Origin: Clavaria fumosa
Lineage: Eukaryota > Basidiomycota > Agaricomycetes > Agaricales > Clavariaceae
Reading direction: 5' to 3'
Assembly (NCBI GenBank): GCA_951802425.1
Contig: OX637801.1
Location: forward strand, 3,038,001 to 3,102,000
Length of the DNA: 64,000 nucleotides
A program made the translations under genes and the position numbers. Shown in pieces: positions 11,036-22,300 of the stretch. Under the pieces are notes generated by a model. It ran no database searches, was not told where the DNA came from, and saw nothing but the letters and a program-made list of their open reading frames with translations. The stretch's first letter is position 1, and every line of letters starts with the position of its first letter.

Positions 11036-13633
11036 CTAGCTCAAAGCGGCAACGCCGTCCCCGCTGGGCACTCTACACTCCCACTCCAAGTCAATGGAGA
11101 CGCAGCCGCCTTTGAGCAGGTCGACGTCGAAGCGCACTTCACCCTTCTTTCGCAACACCGCTTTAGCGGTTCCCCAGCTGTTGCTAGAGTTGTTACTTGT
11201 GGAAGGAATCGGAGGAGGGGGTACGGGCGGAGGAGGGGTGCCGTTGGAGAGCGCTGAAAGAGCGGCCGAGGATTCACGCTTTGAGATAGATGGGAATCTG
11301 CGGAAGCTTTGTCTCAGCGTGCTGGCGGCAGTTTCCGGGACTGCTTCCAACTTGGCCGACATCGAAGGCGACGGGGCGTGCTCGGCGGGTTTCGGCTTCT
11401 TTGCCTTGATAGTTGGGGCCTTTCCGTCGACGCCGACACCGTTGCGGACAACATCGTCCACATTTTTGAGACCCTTTGGGCTCAAGATTGTCACTTTGAT
11501 TTTTTCGTCCTCGGGTACCGGTATCTGATCGAGTACAACAAGGCTGACGCTGGCACTCTTCGTGTTGGTAATCCGCATTGTCCGCTTGAATACACCGACT
11601 TCCTCTTTGCCTACGATGATCATGCCCTGGCTGCCGCGTGAGACAGTGGGGCGATCATATTCAACTTTGACGCTTTGGTCGACACCTAGCTCGAGCACGA
11701 TAGTCTCGTCCGGGGAGCATCGAGGGAACGAAAGAGAACCGAGGAAAGAGCCATCGAGTGTCAAACCAGCTTGACCGGGAAGCAAAGGGATGGCAGAAGT
11801 GTTGGTGACCCTAGCTTTCAGGAATGCGGCAGCCTTGAGCTTGGGTATGATGATGTGTGTGAATCCCAAGCTAGGCAGCGGGATCTCGGCAATGACATGT
11901 CGGCGGACAAGCTCGGTCGAAGGGACGGTACGCGAGGTGGGTAACTCATACGTGGTTGTGAACCCGTAAGTGTCCGCTCCTGCCGCTGCGTGTGCAATAA
12001 CATTGCCGCCTACGGCCAACGTCAGACCGTCAACATCTACTTCTGTCGCCGCCACTTCATCCACTGCCTCCTTAAACGACTCTGTACGATCGGAATGCTC
12101 TGCCGCGGCGTCAGCCCAAGTCAGAGGTGCCGGGACTGCGCCAGGGGCGCTGCCGCTGCCGCCGAAAGAAGCCAGGATGCGAGGACCTTTCGATTTCGAT
12201 TTCATGGCGCGGCCCATCGAAACACCCCCTTTCAACTGGGCCTGATAGTGAGATTGTGGTTGAAATTGCGAATTGACTGACTGCTTGACAAGCTGTCGAT
12301 TGTTGACAAGGTTGGCATGCTCGTAGAGTACCTTCTGCTCCTCTTCCTTCATTTTCTGCTCAGCCAAGCTGAACAAACCGTTCGCACCAGAATTCTGTAC
12401 ATCATGGTTCCATGATTTTGCTAGAGCGACACGCCAGGATTCCATGCGCGGTATTTTCTCATTCAGTCCACCAAATGAGGCTTGAGAAGTAGAGAGTGTG
12501 ATTTGAGCATTATGCCACGTTTCCAAAGTGCGATTAGTGAAATGGGCGCGATATGTAAGAGTCGAGCGGGCAGGATTCGTCGTATCCAAACGCAAATCGT
12601 AATGAGGAGTCCATGACGCGAACGCTGTGGTATATGTCAAGACAAGGGTGGCGTCTTGAATGTCACTTGAAGCAGCCTGGGGAGCATTGGCCGATTCGGC
12701 GAGTTCTGTCCGTTCTGTCTGTTCTTTATGACTCGTCTTGCTCTTGAGATCCTCGCTGGTTGGTGTGTGAGGAACCTCAATAGTAATCCGGACGCGGTAG
12801 ACATTGTCCTGCTTCAGTGGTTTCTGCTCCTTCCGTTCACGTCGCCTCTCCTCCTTCTCAGCCTGTCGCTTTTTCCTGGCTTGAACCTTGTCGTGTGACA
12901 CGCGCTGCCACTTCTTCTTTTCATTTTGCAAAAATTTCTCTGCCTTTACACACTCCTTGCCGAGTTCGGTGAGCGTCTGAGCACATGTCTCAATTACTTC
13001 GTACTGAAACCTGCGCTGAGAAGCGTAAAGCTCGAGGGTTTCCTTCATCGTACTCGGCGAATTTTTGTCCGGAGTGGTACGAGCAGTTGAATTGGCATAC
13101 TGATGTGTAAAATCGTCAGCTGGCCGCTAAACGCAAAGCTCAGCGGTGTTACTCACGTCTTCAAGGAGAGTAATCTCTTTTTCGGCGGCGCTTTTGCGTT
13201 CCGTTACATCGCGAATGGCCCGACGGATTTCGAGCAGACGTTTCTCGGCAGTTTGAAGAGCTTGTGGTCTCTCTTCATCCGAGTCATACTCAGACTCAAC
13301 GTCATAGTCAGAATCGTTGTGAAGGGACGAAAACAGATTAGGAACGAGGTCGATGGTCAGGTCGTTGATTCGAGCGGGGTGATTATCCGTGATGCCTGCC
13401 ACACGAATCGAGTCTGGGTCCGCCAAAGAAGTCAGGTCTGAGATAGTAATCTCATTAAGGCCAGGCTACATCGCACGTCAACAGCAGCGGGGCTAAATTC
13501 TAGTGAAATTGACCTTGAGCTGAACTCCTTCAATTTGTCTGACGACACTTGCTCTCGTCGGGTACAATGTGACTTTTGACGTTGGCCACTGTTCAACATT
13601 GAATTTTTGACGGTAAAGGGCGTCTTCAGACAT
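11036..13633 (-). CDS. DUF4139 / MuiA-like coiled-coil protein
   Basis: Three exons. The first starts with ATG at 13631-13633 and encodes WPTSKVTLYPTRASVVRQIE, the usual opening of this family (known from C. elegans F37C4.5 and bacterial mucoidy inhibitor A). The second covers an acidic stretch (DYDVESEYDSDEE) and the start of a coiled coil. The third, from about 13.1 kb to 11036, continues the coiled coil and then the DUF4139 beta-rich domain, including LTYTTAFASWTPHYDLRL, the family's most typical motif. Total length is about 800 residues. A proline-rich insert (PPPPVPPPPIPS) precedes the C-terminal strands. The biochemical role of this family is unknown. Confidence 0.85.
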
Positions 13634-13683
13634 ATCGACAGTGTGCGAAACGAAGTGATGGTGTGGCAGTAAGGAAAAAAGGT

Positions 13684-13691
13684 CTTTTATA
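13684..13691 (-). promoter_or_regulatory. TATA box of the DUF4139 gene
   Basis: TATAAAAG on the minus strand, 50 bp upstream of the ATG at 13633. Sequence and spacing fit a fungal TATA box. The 299 bp gap 13634-13932 also serves the divergent Vps9 gene. Confidence 0.5.
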
Positions 13692-13932
13692 GAATCTCAC
13701 GTCCAGGTACGGTACCGAACCCCTGTCAAGGCCAATTATTGCATGGCAACCACTGAGAAACCGACCTAACCCTGGTGTGTGAGAGCGCGGAGAGCCAGGT
13801 CTAAGCGAGTTGCTGTCATTGGTATTGCACTGCGGGTGAGTTCTGCGGGTGGAGTTCTGCGGGTGCTGCGAGTGAGCAAGTGCGCAAAGGCTGCGCCAAA
13901 ACCGTTTCTCTCATCTCTCCCTCTCGTCGTCG

Positions 13933-16454
13933 ATGGATCCAAACTCGCAGTCCGCGGAAGAGGTCGTTACCATCCGTGTCTCCCATATCGATCACTCGCA
14001 ACCTTTACCACCACCAGTTTCAAATCCTTGGGCTGAGGACGTACCAGAGACTGGTCTACACACTCCTGACCTCCCAGTGCTGGACCCAAGCATGGCTCCA
14101 TCATTCTTTTCGCCCCCAGAGCATCATCAGGGTGACTCTGACCCTCAGGGTGACTCTCAGGTAGTGGACACTGAACGATTACAGGCCGTGCTCAAGGAGT
14201 TTGACCCACTCGGGGATCCAATGGAGAGAGACGCAAGAGACGCCTGGGGGACCTCAGAGAGCCACCCTCCTCCGCCTGACCCTGTAGCTAAAGATGAAGT
14301 GCCCCAAGCATCCTCGTCGTTTCCCTCCCTCGCATCATTAGCACGTTCATTTGCCATCCCCTCGCTGGCCCGATCCCGTCCCGCTTCCATGGACATTGCT
14401 AAGTTGGTCCAGGATGACGGGCCGGATCCGCCATTCGATTTCCAGAGGTTCGTTGAACAAATGAAGCTGAAGGCCGCAGAACCGGTAGCAAAATATCTGA
14501 GATCGTAAGACATGCGCCCGTAATCATTCCCTGGAGCTCATCCTCGTACATGTCAGCTTCTTGAGTAACTTTGCAAAGCGGACCTTCACCGTGAAGGATC
14601 AGGTCAGGATCATACATGACTTTCTCGATGTGAGCAATTCAAGTGGCATCATCACTCCTCTCTGATCTTATTCAAGTTCATCTCCTTGCGAATGCGCGAA
14701 TCAGACGTGTGGAAGCACGCTTCGAATGCTGAGTTCGACAATGCTATGGAGGGGATGGAGAAACTCGTCATGAACCGATTGTATGACTTGTCAGTGTCTT
14801 TTACATCTGCATGTCGCTTCAGATATCTCATCGTTATTCGCAGCGTTTTCACACCCATGCTTGTGAAAGCCATCCCGCCGAGACCAATAACGTCCGATGA
14901 CTTGGAACGTGATCGTGTATTGTCTCAAAGGATTGCCCTCTTTGGGTGGATTGAAGAGAAACATTTGGATGTACCAGTCGGCGAAGGCAGCAAGGGATTC
15001 CTTCTGTTCGCTCAACAAGGTGAGTTTTATGGCACCGCAGACGGAAGCATACATGCCAATACTCCAGCGCTGTAGAACTGCTAAAGATCAACCATTATAA
15101 GGCACCACGAGACAAGCTCATTTGTATTTTAAACTGCTGCAAAGTTATTTTTGGTGTGCAATTATCACTTTGTCACGTCATTAACAGCCAGCGAGCATGA
15201 ACTTTGACAGGCCTAATCCGACATCTGCACAGAGAGGAAGGTGCAGATTCATTTGTCCCAATACTAATATTCGTTGTCCTCAAAGCAAATCCTGGACATC
15301 TTTTATCGAATGTCGAGTGAGTCGTCGCCGTATCCACAGCATCCACAATGCATAACAAGATCTGTGTTAGGTTTATCAACAGATTTCGCAATCCAGCGAA
15401 ATTGACGAGTGAAACAGGGTACTATTTGTCCAGTCTAGTGCGTGTTGCATATGACGCTTTCCGAGTCTTACCTTATACTTGTGCAAAGATGGGTGCAGTC
15501 TCTTTCATAGAGACCATGGATCATACCTCAGTTTCCAATATCACCCAGCAAGAATTCGAAAAGTACATCATCTCTCACACGATGAGACATATTCTTTTCT
15601 GACGACTGCGTAGGAATGTCGAGGAAGCTATCCAGTCCTTACCAGATATTCAAGAGAGCTCGCCTCGGATAACAACCGCCGCCCCGCCACGCTCCAGCTC
15701 TCTTCATCAACAACGCCATGCTGTCTCCCCACTCGCTGGCGAGGAGTCCGCCTCTCCGCTCTCCCTCCCCACTCCCACTATCACCGATGACGCGCGCCGT
15801 CTACTCCAGAGGACCGGCGACACAATTTCTAAACCTTTGAACGCCATTGGCCGCATCTTCAGCGAGGCGCTGGACGGGGCAGAGGAGAAACTGACATATC
15901 TTCCGGGGCCGTTCGCCCCGTTCGAAATCGGACGGGAGAGGAGAGCGGAGGAAAGTGCGGCGGCGGATGCTGCGCAGAATCCTCGTTCGTCACATCCCGA
16001 GCAGCCGGACACCTCCATGCCTTCTACGCCATCTAATGGAAGAGGCCCAGTGTACACCACGACGTCGTATAGAGCTCGTGTTCGGAAGATTCCACCGCCC
16101 CTGGAAGGGTTCCCAGGAGCGGTTGGGTCGTCTGGATTGTCGCCTGAGTTTCTAGCCGCTCGCCCGGGATCGAGCGCCTATTCACCGTTGTATTTTGCCT
16201 CACCGCCCTCATCACAGCCGGGCACTGCGTCAATGCAGGGTATCTCTCGTACGCCAACGCCGGCAGTTGACTTAGCCGCGATCCAGGCCCAGATCGACAC
16301 GGCGCATCAGGAAGCAGCAGACGAGGCGATGCAAACCCTCTTGCAAATGTTCCCCGTGGTAGAGAAGGAGGTCGTGCAGATGGTGTTAGAAGCGAATGAA
16401 GGTGACATGGGGAAGAGCATTGAGGGGCTGCTTGAGATGAGTAGTCAGGGATAG
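13933..16454 (+). CDS. VPS9: Vps9-domain Rab5 guanine nucleotide exchange factor with CUE domain
   Basis: Activates Rab5/Vps21 GTPases on early endosomes. A Pro-rich, likely disordered N-terminus (about 190 residues) leads into the helical bundle (VAKYLRS, then LSNFAKRTFTVKDQVRIIHD). The VPS9 domain follows: FTPMLVKAIPPRPITSDDL, QRIALFGWIEEKHLDVP, then FVPILIFVVLKANP and the FRNPAKLTSETGYYLSSL helix, which carries the conserved Asp/Tyr region of the family. The far C-terminus is a CUE ubiquitin-binding domain with the MFP motif (LLQMFPVVEKEVVQMVLEAN) and a di-leucine end. About seven introns, all GT-AG. The N-terminus-VPS9-CUE order matches yeast Vps9. Confidence 0.9.
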
Positions 16455-16597
16455 GCAACTCCGTAGGAGAATGATAATGGAATTTGGAACGTCGCGCTGG
16501 CCATAATCTAGAGCCGGCGGTCCGTTTCAGAGGGCGGATCGTTGGCTCTGTAGGTCTAACACGCATCTATGAGATATTCTTTCGTTGTAAGCACGTC

Positions 16598-17745
16598 TCA
16601 ATCTCGACCTAATATGCTATCCTGGTCTCCAAGTATGATATTGTCAATGAGTCGTGTTCGCCCGAGCCACATGGCCCCACTCAGGAGGATTGCCTCTCCC
16701 TCATAAGATGCTTTCATCGCCTCGTCAACTAGAGCCTCTAGAGTTTGAGGGTCGTTCATCTCGAAATAGTCCACCCTCAGGATGACAGAGGGACAGTGCG
16801 GTGCCTCCTTAGATATTTTGCGTTCGACGAGAGCCGTCGCGGCGCGCAAACACGCACGCTTGTTCTCGCCTGCGTCCCATTTGTGCTTCGCTTCTAGCAG
16901 CGCTGCATACAGGGTCGAGGCGTAGGGACGTTCCGTGGGAGAGAGGTACGCATTACGCGAGGACAGCGCAAGGCCTGTGGCTTGTTCACGAACGGTAGGT
17001 ACAATGCAGAGCGAGGCTGCCGAAGGGTGGCTAAAATGCAGGTCTGTACAGAGTCGGCGGAGGAGCAGAGCTTGTTGGATATCCTTTTGGCCGAAATACG
17101 CGTGGGTAGGCTGTTGAGGAAAGGGAGTAAGAATGGAGTACGGCGAAGCCGCCGATGACGCCCAGGAAATCATAACAGCTCACTTGGATGATGTTGAACA
17201 GTTTGGTAACAACAGTCGCGACTCCTATGAAGAAAGTGGGGCGCGACCTGCCCTCCATCTCCTGGTCATATCCTTTAACTTGCACGAACGTCCCTTTGTG
17301 CAGACGCGTATCCTGCGCTATCCCGCTAGGGTACATATCCTGCACGGACGGTAGGAAGACGATTGGGGGAGGCTGATCATCTGAGATGGGGAGCGACCCG
17401 AGCAGCTCGAGGTCGCGGGTAAGTGTGCGCGGATACGCGTCGAGATCCTCATGAGGCGCGAATTGCGCGGGATTGACGAAGACGGAGACGACGGTGTGTG
17501 CATTCTTCGCTAGAGATCGTCGCACTACGAAGGCGATGGAGAGGACGAGGAAGGCAGATGATATCGGTCGTGCGTGGCGCGCAAGGTTCTCACTGCTCAC
17601 CCAACGATAGATGGCCGTCATGTAATGCGCCCATTGTCGGTACGAAACCGACTGTATCGTGCTCATCGAAGACGCGTTGGCGCCATCCCCGGATGGCGGA
17701 GATCGTCTTGAACAACGAGACCGGTGTGCGGGACAAGGACGACAT
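16598..17745 (-). CDS. PAN6: Pantothenate synthetase (pantoate-beta-alanine ligase)
   Basis: Joins pantoate and beta-alanine using ATP, the last step of vitamin B5 synthesis and so the entry to CoA. Exon 1 starts at ATG 17743-17745 and encodes VGFVPTMGALHDGHLSL, the nucleotide-binding HxGH signature. Exon 2 gives VVSVFVNPAQFAPHEDLDAY, and exon 3 gives THAYFGQKDIQQAL and the KMSKS-like ATGLALSSRNAYLS. It ends near LIDNIILGDQ. Two introns. Length is about 330 residues, normal for fungi. The start codon is only 18 bp from that of the divergent Naa40 gene. Confidence 0.95.
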
Positions 17746-17763
17746 TCGCGGAGTGTCGGCGTG
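17746..17763. promoter_or_regulatory. 18 bp divergent intergenic region
   Basis: Only 18 bp separate the ATG of pantothenate synthetase (minus) from the ATG of the Naa40-type acetyltransferase (plus). Each promoter must lie inside or across the other gene's 5' end, unless one gene uses a later ATG. A downstream alternative exists in the acetyltransferase (MTTRIRRANR). Confidence 0.7.
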
Positions 17764-18827
17764 ATGGCAGACGATGCAGACTTGCTAAAACTTGAACTCT
17801 TGAAACATCCTTTGGCTCAAGCTCAAGCTCAGGCCAAGCGAGTCCCAGGCGTCCGTTCTATGACCACCCGTATTCGCCGGGCAAACCGGGTTGATTCAAT
17901 TCCTTCACCGTGGTTGCACCAGTACAATCAATTAATTGCTTGTTGTAGGCTTCTACTGCCCAGCTTGCAGAATCGGTCGTGCCAACAATCGAAGCGACCG
18001 ACGGAGCACGGTCAGTAATTACACCTACGTAACCCCAGACCAAACTGGACTGAAATCCCCTTAGGTATGCTGTCACAGTGGCAACGGCTGACGATCTCTC
18101 TCCTGACGATCAAGGCCGCATATTCGATATTTTTCGTACCAATATGCACGCGTTGTGCGTGAATCGCGACTGTCTTCAGCCCGTGCGTCCTTCGTGAATA
18201 ATATCGCGCCAGGTACTTGGACTCTTCGTTCGGCTGGTGCGAAACTACCAAGAAGGCTGAATTATTCGATCCGTTGTCGCGCTTCATCCTGCTTCGGAGG
18301 GTCAATGACAGTAACTCACCTCTGATGGATAATTGTGTAGCGTTCGCGATGTTCAGGTTCGATCGTGAAGGTGGAGAGCGCGTGATATACTGGTAGGCTA
18401 GCCGTTCAATGTTGATCTTGCCTTGGACTCCGAGCCATCACCACAAGCTACGAAATGCAACTATCACCGCTCGTCCAGCGCAAGGGCCTTGGAACGGTAT
18501 TGATGCAACAGCTAGTCCGTATCGGCTCACGATGGGGCATGCAGAAGCTGATGCTTACCGCGCTCAAATGTCAGCTGTTTTTCGTTGCTCGTTCCGATGC
18601 TCGAATCTAACAGAAATCTATGTGCAGCGAACACCGCTGCAGCAGCTTTTTACAAGAGGTGTGGGTGAGATGATCTTTGGGCATCTGTCACTGAGAGACA
18701 CAAGCTCACCGTCATTGCGTCAAGGCTTGCAGTTGATCACACCTCACCTGGCCACGGTTCGGATGAAATGCTTCAGGAGGAACAAAATGAGAGTGATTAC
18801 GAGATTTTGTCCATGAAACTTTCGTGA
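17764..18827 (+). CDS. NAA40: N-alpha-acetyltransferase 40 (histone H4/H2A N-terminal acetyltransferase)
   Basis: GNAT-family enzyme that acetylates the N-terminal serine of histones H4 and H2A. Assembled exons give RTNMHAL then YLDSSFGWCETTKKAELFDP, a segment typical of Naa40, followed by VAFAMFRFDREGGERVIY. Next comes the acetyl-CoA loop QRKGLGTVLMQQL (R/QxxGxG/A), then KLMLTALKSNTAAAAFYKR and a tail AVDHTSPGHGSDEM...DYEILSMKLS with stop at 18825-18827. About seven short introns, several with weak but workable donors (for example TT|gtgcgt). Length is about 210 residues. It begins 18 bp from the divergent PAN6 start. The 288 bp after its stop hold no gene, up to the retrotransposon. Confidence 0.85.
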
Positions 18828-19115
18828 TATCTACAGAGGTGGCGACCTGCAAGCTGCTTTTCGAAGTTCAAGAACCAGCGGTGGTGTTCTGAGCCATGCC
18901 ATTGACCGCAGTCCTGGGATTTGGAGTCGCCATTTCTCTCATTCAAATTCTAGTTAGCGAGCGGAGCCATGTTTGGGTGGTTTTCACTATCATCTCATTT
19001 TTGGGTTTTTTCTTGAATCAGCATTTATATGTAACTGGTTGTAGGTGTGTGTGTTATAAGGCATCCTCACCCCAGGTATGCGATCGTAAGTGCGTACGGT
19101 ACGATTGCTTTCTCT

Positions 19116-19120
19116 AATGT
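19116..19120. repeat. Target-site duplication, left copy (aatgt)
   Basis: The 5 bp aatgt directly precede the 5' LTR and recur at 23782-23786 directly after the 3' LTR. Five bp is the usual duplication size for copia integrases. Confidence 0.85.
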
Positions 19121-19379
19121 TATTGAATATTCGGTAGGACATTTTGTCGGACTTTGAATTCTATCCACATACGCGCTTAGCTCCGCTACGAGCACCTCAG
19201 TATCTTGCTTATACTGAGGTGTGAGTGGTCTTTATTAGACTAGTCTTTCTTCATTGATACTTACGCGCCTTTAGTACGCTCACTATAACCTAGGTATCTT
19301 TACCATATCAATACAGTATCTTGCTTATACTGAGGTTACGCTCACTATAACCTAGCTGCTCCCGCCCATAATCTCTATA
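19121..19379 (+). repeat. 5' LTR of copia element 2
   Basis: Begins tattgaatattcgg and ends cccataatctctata, 259 bp. Contains a perfect 11 bp inverted repeat with a 7 nt loop at 19193-19221 (cacctcagtat / atactgaggtg). Parts of it occur twice: cagtatcttgcttatactga near 19198 and 19315, and acgctcactataacctag near 19277 and 19338. Confidence 0.95.
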
Positions 19380-19395
19380 GATTATGAGACCCGCG
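19380..19395 (+). other. Candidate primer-binding site of element 2
   Basis: gattatgagacccgcg begins right at the end of the 5' LTR and contains the polyprotein ATG at 19384-19386. It is identical to the site in element 1. Its complement resembles a tRNA-Met anticodon arm, suggesting half-tRNA priming as in Drosophila copia; the tRNA match itself was not searched. Confidence 0.6.
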
Positions 19396-22300
19396 GACGA
19401 GCTCGACATGGCTTCCCCTACCAGTAACCCCCAAGCACTACCTAAGCTACGTGATGACGGATCCAACTGGGTTGACTACGAATCAAGAATCCGAAACATA
19501 ATGGGGTCACGAGGGCTCATACGACATGTCGAGGGTACCGCAAGGCGGCCAACCGAATACCTGCTCGAGAATGGTTTTCCTGTTACCAAACCAGGTGTCC
19601 GAGCTACAGAAGACGAAATTGAGACCAAGGAACGCAGACTCGACGAATTCGACCAGCGAGAATACATGGCTCGCCATGTGATACACACCACAGTCTCAAC
19701 CCGACTCGCATCTGTAATCAAAGCAAAAAATGCAAAGGAAATGTGGGATGCAGTCAAGGAAGATGCTACCTCGAAGTCCAAGTTGCACCAGGTCGACACA
19801 AAGCGTCGCCTGACAGAAATGCGATGCCATGAGGACACGGATATGAAGGAGCACCTAGAAGGGATGATCAGACTCCGTGATGAGCTTGCTGCGATGGGAG
19901 CTTCAGTACCCGATGAGGAATTCAGTACGCTTATCATTGGCTCACTGCCCCCGAGTTATCGACTACTGCTCTCATCAATCACTCATGCGGCATCTATTAC
20001 TAAGTCAACCATCGAGCCAACGGACCTCGTGCGGATTATACTCGAAGAGGCCAGCCACCGCGTGATTGCCGAGCGTACAGACAACCAAGGCGACACTGCT
20101 CTCTATGCAAAGGGCCGGGGAAAGTTCCCTAAGAAAAACCCACCTTCTGACAAAAAATGCGACAACTGTGAAAGAACTGGTCACACGAAAGCAGAATGCT
20201 ACCGAACAGGAGGCGGCAAAGAAGGACAAACCCCCGCATGGTGGGGAAACAGGAGAAAAGGGAGAAACCCCACCTCAGCTCATGTTGCAAGTACCCCGGA
20301 CGAAGACAACTACGCCTTCCACTGCAGCTCCAACTACTCAGATATGGCTCAAACAGAAAGGGGAGATCCTACCAGGATCGAGGGCATCATGGATAGCGGC
20401 GCAGATGTCCACTTCTGCCCTACACATGAAAACTTCGTCAACTTTGTAACTACACCCCCACGGCCAATCAAGGCAGCAGATGGACGTACATTCTATGCGA
20501 CTGGAAAGGGAGATGTCTGGATAAATATCCCAAACGAAGATAAGACGACACGGATCCTATTAAAGGATGCCCGATACTCACCAGACCTGGCCTTCACATT
20601 AATCTCAGTCCCGAGATTGGACCGCGCCGGTTACCGAGCACTCTTTGGCAACTGCGTATGCACCGTAATCTCCCCTGCAAACAAAACTATAGGGAAGATC
20701 CCATTAGTCGGAAACCTATACCAGTTCAATGGGAACTCGGCGCTCAATTCGCACCATCTACATGCAAATGCCACGAAGAGAAAAGTCTCCTTATACGACG
20801 CACACCGGATCTTAGGCCACATCTCATATGGGGCTGTAAAGACTGCCATCAGATCAGGGAAGATCACGGGGATTGAGCTTGATGAAACCTCTAACGAAGT
20901 ATTCTGTGACGCATGTGCCCAAGCCAAGCCGCACAGAAAACCTTTCCCACAAGAGGCCGAAAACCGTGCAAAAACTTTTGGTGAAAGAATCCACACTGAC
21001 CTTTGGGGCCCTGCCGCTGTCATATCCTTAGGAGGAAAGAGATATACGGTCGACTTCAATGACGATGCGACACGGTGGACAGAGACAGATTTCCTAACCA
21101 AAAAGACCGAAGTCCAGTCAGCATACGAACGTTTCGAAAAACGGATAGAAACGCACGACAATGCCAAAGTCAAGTTCCTCCGCTCCGATCGAGGCACCGA
21201 GTTCAAAAACAAAGTCTTCGATAAGCACCTTGCACAAAAAGGAACAAAAAGGGAACTTACAGTCCATGACACGCATGAGCAGGTTGGTGTTGCCGAGCGG
21301 ACCAACCGCACTAAGCTCGAACTTGCTCGAGCTATGCTCATTGATGCGAAACTCCCAAAATTCCTGTGGACCGAGGCAATTAATCATGCACTGTGGATCA
21401 AAAACCGTGCCCCAACCCGCGCACTCAATGGCATGACACCCTACGAAGCCAGGTTTGGCAAAAGGCCTGATATGTCCAACGCTATCCCATTTGGAACGAA
21501 GGCATGGGTCAAAGTCGTTGACGCTGGAAAACTACAAGCCCGAGCATTACCTGGGTACTTTGTGGGCTATGATAACGAAAGCACAGGGTACCGAATCTAC
21601 TATCCTGACAAGCGAATCGTTAAGCCCGAGCGCGAAGTCGTCTTCGACTTCAAGACCTCAGTGAATGAAATCATTTTGCCCGGTGAAGTTCAGCTTGTGG
21701 GGGAGAAGGATAAAAACAACCTGAACACTCACCCTATACTTCATTCCAGCTCACCAGGCCCAAACGACGATCCCACCACCTCGAAGACGCCGCCTACACC
21801 CTGCGAAAACCTCTCATCAGCACAGAAACCAACCAACACACAGGACAGCAGTGAAACGATGGACAAACCTGACGAAACCATGCCTCTCCACCACAGATCT
21901 CGCCCCCAGCCAGGCTTCTACAAAGATCTTCACAACCGAGGGCATCAAAACGTCGCAAACATTGCCCACAGCAATGATGAGGGTGACAGAGACCCCCTCT
22001 TCTGTCTTGCTACGAGAATGGGCAATGAACCGGCAACGCTAGCTGAAGCGCTGGCCGGTACGCATGCTGAGGAGTGGAAAAAGGCCTGGGACAACGAACT
22101 GGAGCAATTGAGGAAAAGACGCACCTGGCATCTCGTCTCTCGTCCCGCTGATAAGCCCGTTATCCCCTGCCGACCCATTTTCAAAGAAAAACTTGATGCG
22201 AATGGACAAGTCGTGAAGCGGAAGGCCAGGCTAGTCGCTGGCGGACACCGCCAAACGAGAGGAATCGATTACGAGGAAACTTTTGCTGCAGCGGCGAAGA

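Noticed and set aside
16598..18827. A biosynthetic gene cluster from PAN6 and neighbours.
   Set aside because: Neighbouring genes are unrelated housekeeping genes; the only special link is the short divergent promoter.
18896..19117. Plus-strand frame with a hydrophobic helix just before the copia element, as a gene broken by the insertion.
   Set aside because: No continuation of the frame or similar protein after the right target duplication; the insertion appears intergenic.
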